A DNA stretch of 20,000 nucleotides from Leptospira weilii (GTDB lineage: Bacteria; Spirochaetota; Leptospiria; Leptospirales; Leptospiraceae), in the NCBI RefSeq assembly GCF_006874765.1, contig NZ_CP040840.1, forward strand, positions 2,080,001-2,100,000, written 5' to 3'. The position numbers were made by a program, and so were the translations under genes. Of this stretch, positions 1 through 20,000 are shown in pieces (within the stretch, counting starts at the first letter, position 1; each line of letters begins with the position of its first letter). The notes under the pieces are model-generated. The model saw only the letters and a list, made by a program, of their open reading frames with translations. It searched no databases and had not been told where the DNA came from.

Positions 1-213
1 TCTTTTTCCAAAAGGGGTTTCTCTTCGGCTGCAATAAATAATTTCCAATCTATTCCCGTTTTCGATATCGCGGATCGGTTGGATAAAGAGAGGAAGTTCT
101 TTTTGTGAACATTCCAAGTTTGGGGAAAACGTAGGAAGTTGGTTCTTTGTATAAGAACATCCGATAGAAAAGAAAACGGAGAATCCGAATCGCAAAAGTC
201 GATTTGCAAACAT
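1..213 (-). CDS. Putative lipoprotein, N-terminal part only (runs off the left edge)
   Basis: The minus strand is open from an ATG at 213-211 to the window edge, giving 71 codons with no stop. The product begins [20 protein letters not shown]: two arginines and a lysine-poor n-region, a hydrophobic core, then a spirochaete-type lipobox (S-I-G-C) with the lipidated cysteine at residue 19. After it comes a polar stretch and then a folded-looking segment (residues 40-60, with [14 protein letters not shown]). I do not recognise the family. The start lies 46 bases from the proposed start of prlC on the other strand, so the two genes are divergent. No clear Shine-Dalgarno sequence precedes the ATG. 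The lipoprotein call rests on the signal peptide and lipobox; the body is not visible, so no function is proposed. Confidence 0.62.
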   Translation of the reverse strand, partial: MFANRLLRFGFSVFFSIGCSYTKNQLPTFSPNLECSQKELPLFIQPIRDIENGNRLEIIYCSRRETPFGKR

Positions 214-235
214 AGGTTCGTGTTTTACAATCGGT

Positions 236-253
236 AGGTTTCGAGTCAAACCT
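236..253. promoter_or_regulatory. Small inverted repeat between divergent genes (operator candidate)
   Basis: AGGTTT at 236-241 and AAACCT at 248-253 form a perfect 6-base dyad around CGAGTC, in the 46-base gap between the lipoprotein gene and the first possible prlC start. It could be an operator for one or both genes or a small hairpin in the prlC leader. Six-base dyads are common by chance, so this is only a candidate. Confidence 0.25.
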
Positions 254-2492
<2,239 letters not shown>

Positions 2493-2561
2493 CCACAGTA
2501 GGCTATTTTGCGTACTGAGAGAGTCAAATCAATTTTAAACGGCCGCTCAGAATTTCGGCGT

Positions 2562-3227
<666 letters not shown>

Positions 3228-3375
3228 GGAAAGGAAAAATAAGAATCAATGTTCGTTGGCAAACACTTTTTCCGGGCGATTTGACGGTTTGTCTTAAAGC
3301 CCGAATATTCATGATTGGAAAGTTTTTTAAATTCCTAACAGGCTAACATCGAATCGTCGTCTTTGACTCTTTCCA

Positions 3376-3427
<52 letters not shown>

Positions 3428-3435
3428 ATCTATAC

Positions 3436-4221
<786 letters not shown>

Positions 4222-4227
4222 ACAAAG

Positions 4228-5424
<1,197 letters not shown>

Positions 5425-5428
5425 GCAA

Positions 5429-5452
5429 AGGTCCAATTTGAAATTATGACCT
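5429..5452. promoter_or_regulatory. Near-palindromic site upstream of the receptor gene
   Basis: AGGTC at 5429-5433 and GACCT at 5448-5452 bracket a perfect inner dyad AATTT-G-AAATT at 5435-5445. It lies in the 48-base gap between the desaturase stop and the receptor start. The symmetry suits a dimeric regulator's operator; a weak terminator for the upstream gene is the alternative, but no T-run follows. Confidence 0.3.
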
Positions 5453-5472
5453 AAAAATGGTAGGTTGTATCT

Positions 5473-7608
5473 GTGCGAAAAACGACAATCTCTATATTCC
5501 TTTTTTGTGTTTACTTTGTTTCGTATCCGTTGTTTGGGATCGACTTCGCTCGTCTCGATGATTCTCTCTTCGGATTGGAGGATTCTTTTGAATATTTCGA
5601 AGACTCTTCCGGAAGTTTGAGTTTTTCCCAGATTAGGTCTTTGGCGGAGGAAGGAAAATTCAATTCCGGTAATATAAGTTCATTAGGATATACGGATTCC
5701 GTAATTTGGATTCGGTTGAACGTAGGAAATTCTTCGGATCGGTCGATTCGTTGGATTCTCGAATATCAGTTTCCCGACGTGGATCTTATAGAATATTACG
5801 ATTTCAAGATGGGGGAGTCTCCCTTTTATAGAGCCGGGGATGGAATTCCATTTGCGCTTCGCCCGGTTCAGTACCGAAATCCGGTCTTTTTTTCCGTAGC
5901 TCTTCCTAAAACGAATAAGTTCGTTTTTTTAAGAATCAAGTCGGATTCCAGGATTCAACTTTCTTTCCGTTACTACTCGGCCGACACATTTTACAAAAAA
6001 GTAATCTTCGAACAGTTCTTATTCGGACTTTTTTTCGGTTCCATGCTGATACTGGCGTTTTATTATCTTCTTTTGTATTTTTATACAAAGGAAAAAAGTT
6101 ATTTCTATTTTGCCTCCTATATCTCCGGGTTTTCTTTTTTCCAGTTCGTTTTGGAAGGGTTTGGGTTTCAAGTCCTTTGGCCGGACGCCGTATTTTGGAC
6201 AAATTCGAGTGTTCCGTTCTTTTTTCTGATTTCTCTTTTTTTAATGTGTTTATTCGTGAGCGTCTATCTGGATCTGAAAAATCGATCCAAGACATCGTTT
6301 CGTTTATTTCGATATTCTCAAGTTTTACTTCTGCTTTTTGCTCTGTGTTCTCCGTTTGTTCCGGAACGATTCGGGATTTGGATCGGATTGTCTATGACTC
6401 TCGGTTGTATGGTTCTTCTTTTTATCAACGGAATACGAAGTTTCACTCAGGGAAGTGTTTCCTATTTTCTATTTGCCTGGGGAGTTTTATTTTCCGGCAT
6501 GATTTTGTTTTTATTTCTAGAAAGCGGTTGGTTTAAAAATTTTTCTTTGCGGTTTTGGGTGATAGAAATCTCCTCCTTGCTTCATGTGGTTCTTATGGGG
6601 CTCGGTCTTGCCGATCGTGTAAAGATATTATCCAGAACTTTAACTGTGAAAGTCAGAGAGCTTCGTTTTGCAAAACGAGTCGCGGAGCGTTCCGAAAAAC
6701 GTTTTAAAAATCTTTTTGAGGAATCGGAAGAATTTCTTTTTACGATGGATACGAACGGGAAAATTCGCAATGCGAATAAAGCCATCGGAAGGCTTTTGGG
6801 ATTTGATCCGGAAGAAGTGATAGGTTGGGATTTTTTGGACCTGATCTTTGTGTCTGGAGTCAAAAACGCTTCTTATGCCAAAATTTTAGCTCGAGATAAA
6901 ATCGAAGAGCTTTTGACGACGGGAAAAAGTTCGGAATTCACCGCGGAATTCAGGCAGAAATTCGTTTTGGAGCCGCGTCAGATTCGGGTTCGACTTCAGC
7001 TTTTGGATCTCGGAAGTGAGAAGTGTATTTTAGGAAAAGCTTATGAACTAAACGAGGACGTTTTTGCTAGATTCATCGTAAGCGAATCCATGCATTTCAC
7101 CTTAAATAATTATCTTAGGAACGCAGATCTTTTGAGTCGTTTTTTGACAGTGAATCTTGCCCGTTTTGTAGGGACGGAAGTTGTGATTGCGATTCGGACT
7201 TGTATCCGAGAAATCATAATTAATTCGATCGAACACGGAAATCTTGCGATCAGTTTTGACGAAAAAACGGAGGCTTTGGACGAGGGACGTTATCTTGAGC
7301 TCATTCAGGGACGTCAGAAAGAACCGTTCTACAACCGTAGGACGGTCAAAGTCTCGTATTCTTTGAACGCTCGTAGAATCGGCTTTCTAATCGGCGACGA
7401 GGGAGAAGGTTTCGATTATAGGAAAATTCTAAATTTAGATATCGAGAAGTTGAACGAAACAAGTTTGACGCACGGTCGTGGAATCCTAATGACCCGGTCC
7501 GTTTTCGATATTGTTCGGTTTAACGAAAAAGGAAATCGGGTTCTTTTGATTAAGTATCTCAAAAAACCGCTTCGGTACAAACGGGAAAAAACGTCTTTCA
7601 ACGTTTAA
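5473..7608 (+). CDS. 7TM sensor with PAS and RsbW-like ATPase (serine kinase-type) domains
   Basis: A 711-residue inner-membrane receptor starting at a GTG. Domains in order: a signal peptide (about 1-22); a periplasmic sensor region resembling 7TMR-DISM extracellular domain 2 (about 30-175, with SVIWIRLNVGN and a sandwich-like pattern); seven membrane segments (about 178-385); a short coiled linker; a PAS domain (about 408-520, with FTMDTNGKIRNANKAI); and a C-terminal GHKL ATPase (about 545-705). The ATPase has an N-box (REIIINSIEHGN, Asn584), a G1 box (DEGEGFD, 642-648) and a G2 box (THGRGILM, 666-673). There is no HisKA phospho-acceptor helix. The ATPase looks like RsbW/SpoIIAB anti-sigma kinases, so the likely output is phosphorylation of an anti-sigma antagonist or binding of a partner, not a classical histidine relay. 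The ligand and partner are unknown, and no STAS protein or sigma factor is adjacent. Confidence 0.9.
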   Translation: MRKTTISIFLFCVYFVSYPLFGIDFARLDDSLFGLEDSFEYFEDSSGSLSFSQIRSLAEEGKFNSGNISSLGYTDSVIWIRLNVGNSSDRSIRWILEYQFPDVDLIEYYDFKMGESPFYRAGDGIPFALRPVQYRNPVFFSVALPKTNKFVFLRIKSDSRIQLSFRYYSADTFYKKVIFEQFLFGLFFGSMLILAFYYLLLYFYTKEKSYFYFASYISGFSFFQFVLEGFGFQVLWPDAVFWTNSSVPFFFLISLFLMCLFVSVYLDLKNRSKTSFRLFRYSQVLLLLFALCSPFVPERFGIWIGLSMTLGCMVLLFINGIRSFTQGSVSYFLFAWGVLFSGMILFLFLESGWFKNFSLRFWVIEISSLLHVVLMGLGLADRVKILSRTLTVKVRELRFAKRVAERSEKRFKNLFEESEEFLFTMDTNGKIRNANKAIGRLLGFDPEEVIGWDFLDLIFVSGVKNASYAKILARDKIEELLTTGKSSEFTAEFRQKFVLEPRQIRVRLQLLDLGSEKCILGKAYELNEDVFARFIVSESMHFTLNNYLRNADLLSRFLTVNLARFVGTEVVIAIRTCIREIIINSIEHGNLAISFDEKTEALDEGRYLELIQGRQKEPFYNRRTVKVSYSLNARRIGFLIGDEGEGFDYRKILNLDIEKLNETSLTHGRGILMTRSVFDIVRFNEKGNRVLLIKYLKKPLRYKREKTSFNV

Positions 7609-7637
7609 GCGAAAATGCGAGCGTACTTAAACTTTTA
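7603..7637 (+). terminator. Possible terminator at the end of the receptor gene
   Basis: GTTTAAG (7603-7609) and CTTAAAC (7626-7632) form a perfect 7-base stem followed directly by TTTTAT. The stop codon TAA (7606-7608) lies in the left arm. The stem is AT-rich and the loop is 16 bases, so it would be weak. Confidence 0.35.
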
Positions 7638-8008
7638 TATCGTTTGTTCGAATAGGCCCATTCGTGAAATTTTCATGGATAGGAACTTGGTATACGGTTT
7701 TGAATTATACTTTTTTAAGCTGTATTGAGGAGCCCCTGGCATTTTTTGAATATTTTACGAGTGTAGTAGGAAGGGGCTTTGGAACGAAGTTGTGTTGGCG
7801 ATTTTGTTATATGGTTTTGAAAAATAATTCCCGAGTTTGTGTTTTTTGATATGAAAAAGTTTTCGCGGAAGTTGTCTGAAAAACATTCTAAATTTTTGAA
7901 GTTGGAATCGGTTTTCGTCTTTTATAGATTTGTGACTAGTTCGCGGATGTCGATTGACGTTGGTAATTGGATGATTGATTTATAAAGAGTAGATTCAAAA
8001 AATAAGGA
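7609..8008. other. Intergenic gap of 400 bases between convergent genes
   Basis: Apart from the possible terminator at its left end I see no convincing feature. A 61-codon frame (7664-7849) and a 44-codon frame starting MKKFSRKLSEKHSK (7851-7985) are open on the plus strand. Neither has a good ribosome binding site or a recognisable motif, and both are about the length expected by chance. No repeat or tRNA-like structure was seen. Confidence 0.5.
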
Positions 8009-8894
<886 letters not shown>

Positions 8895-8895
8895 C

Positions 8896-8934
<39 letters not shown>

Positions 8935-8945
8935 GGGTAGGACCA

Positions 8946-11174
<2,229 letters not shown>

Positions 11175-11177
<3 letters not shown>

Positions 11178-11367
11178 CGTGAGTTCGGTATAACAAAATG
11201 CGAAAGCGATTATTATGTTGCGACCTGAATGCCGATCCATAGAGAGGCTTCGCTGAGTTAACGGCGCCCTTAGAAAGCCGTTTCACTGAGTTTATTAGGC
11301 AGCAACATTGAGTTTAAGCGCGGTTGCGAGCGATTCGTCCAAACTTTTTTACGCCGAACTCACGTTA
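11175..11367. repeat. 193-base element with 14-base terminal inverted repeats (MITE-like or structured)
   Basis: TAACGTGAGTTCGG at 11175-11188 is repeated in perfect inverse as CCGAACTCACGTTA at 11354-11367. Nested inside are further inverted pairs: ATGTTGC near 11215 with GCAACAT near 11303, and AACGGC near 11260 with GCCGTT near 11277. The whole could fold into a long branched hairpin. The first three bases are the stop codon of the fusion gene. No transposase frame lies inside and no clear target duplication is visible (at most AG). It may be a small non-autonomous mobile element, a dispersed palindromic repeat, or a large transcription-end structure. Confidence 0.6.
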
Positions 11368-11607
11368 AGTAGTTAGAAGTTATTTCAAAAACTTTCCACT
11401 CGATTTTGAAAGATTGTCGTCTGTAAAACAAGAAAAGAATCATTTTCAGGAACGTATAGTAGGTTATAAGGATTGGTGATCTGAAGTTAGGATTTTATTT
11501 TTGGAAAACGATCTTATACTGAAATGATATAAAAACGATTAGAAAATGCCAAATGCGATTTTGAAATTACTCGTATGAACCGTTCCGATGGAAAAGTGTA
11601 ATTATGG
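11368..11607. other. Intergenic remainder upstream of the DUF971 gene
   Basis: AT-rich, with no open frame of note. It probably holds the promoter of the DUF971 gene, but I see no confident -35/-10 pair and no repeat. Confidence 0.4.
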
Positions 11608-14087
<2,480 letters not shown>

Positions 14088-14127
14088 TGTGACAGAGTCG
14101 AAAATTTAAGGAAGAAAGATTCTTCAG

Positions 14128-20000
<5,873 letters not shown>

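Noticed and set aside
3281..3311. TTGACG followed by an AT-rich segment as a promoter for the SDR gene
   Set aside because: The -10 part matches poorly and the spacing is off by about two bases; too weak to list.
7664..7849. 61-codon plus-strand frame in the 7609-8008 gap
   Set aside because: It has no ribosome binding site, no motif and chance length; not called as a gene.

Overview
The window looks like chromosomal DNA from a spirochaete, almost certainly a Leptospira. The right 8 kb carries an export-apparatus flagellar operon in spirochaetal order (fliY-fliO-fliP-fliQ-fliR-flhB-flhA-flhF), with a long FliY/FliN-type switch protein. A spirochaete-style lipoprotein and an outer-membrane beta-barrel candidate lie further left. 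By eye the G+C content is around the low 40s percent, higher than expected for L. interrogans; this was not counted, so the species is left open. No rRNA, tRNA, insertion sequence or CRISPR was seen.

Left part (1-5424): the 5' end of a minus-strand lipoprotein gene diverges from an oligopeptidase A gene (prlC/opdA, M3 zinc peptidase). The peptidase gene converges, with a 4-base overlap, on a small unknown gene and a GST-fold gene on the minus strand. A short-chain dehydrogenase and a sterol-desaturase/fatty-acid-hydroxylase family membrane protein follow 6 bases apart on the plus strand and probably act on lipid.

Middle part (5473-11949): a 7TM receptor carries a periplasmic sensor region, a PAS domain and an RsbW-like ATPase/kinase domain with no histidine-kinase dimerisation domain. 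It converges across a 400-base gap on a beta-barrel gene. That gene diverges from an unusual reading frame in which an AGCS-type (alanine:cation symporter) membrane domain is fused in frame to a complete phosphatidylserine decarboxylase. The stop codon of this fusion is the first three bases of a 193-base element with 14-base terminal inverted repeats. A DUF971 gene follows.

Right part (12217-20000): fliY to flhF. Gene ends overlap or nearly touch, which implies co-transcription and translational coupling. Three features break the tidy layout. A terminator-like hairpin lies inside the last codons of fliO. An insert of about 370 bases, holding three 75-base tandem repeats, sits exactly where flhB should begin. 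A 22-codon frame with a good ribosome binding site bridges flhA and flhF. FliY has two CheC-like phosphatase motifs whose catalytic residues are substituted.

The best candidates for something not yet described are the transporter-phosphatidylserine decarboxylase fusion and the repeat insert that either extends FlhB by about 130 residues or separates it from fliR.
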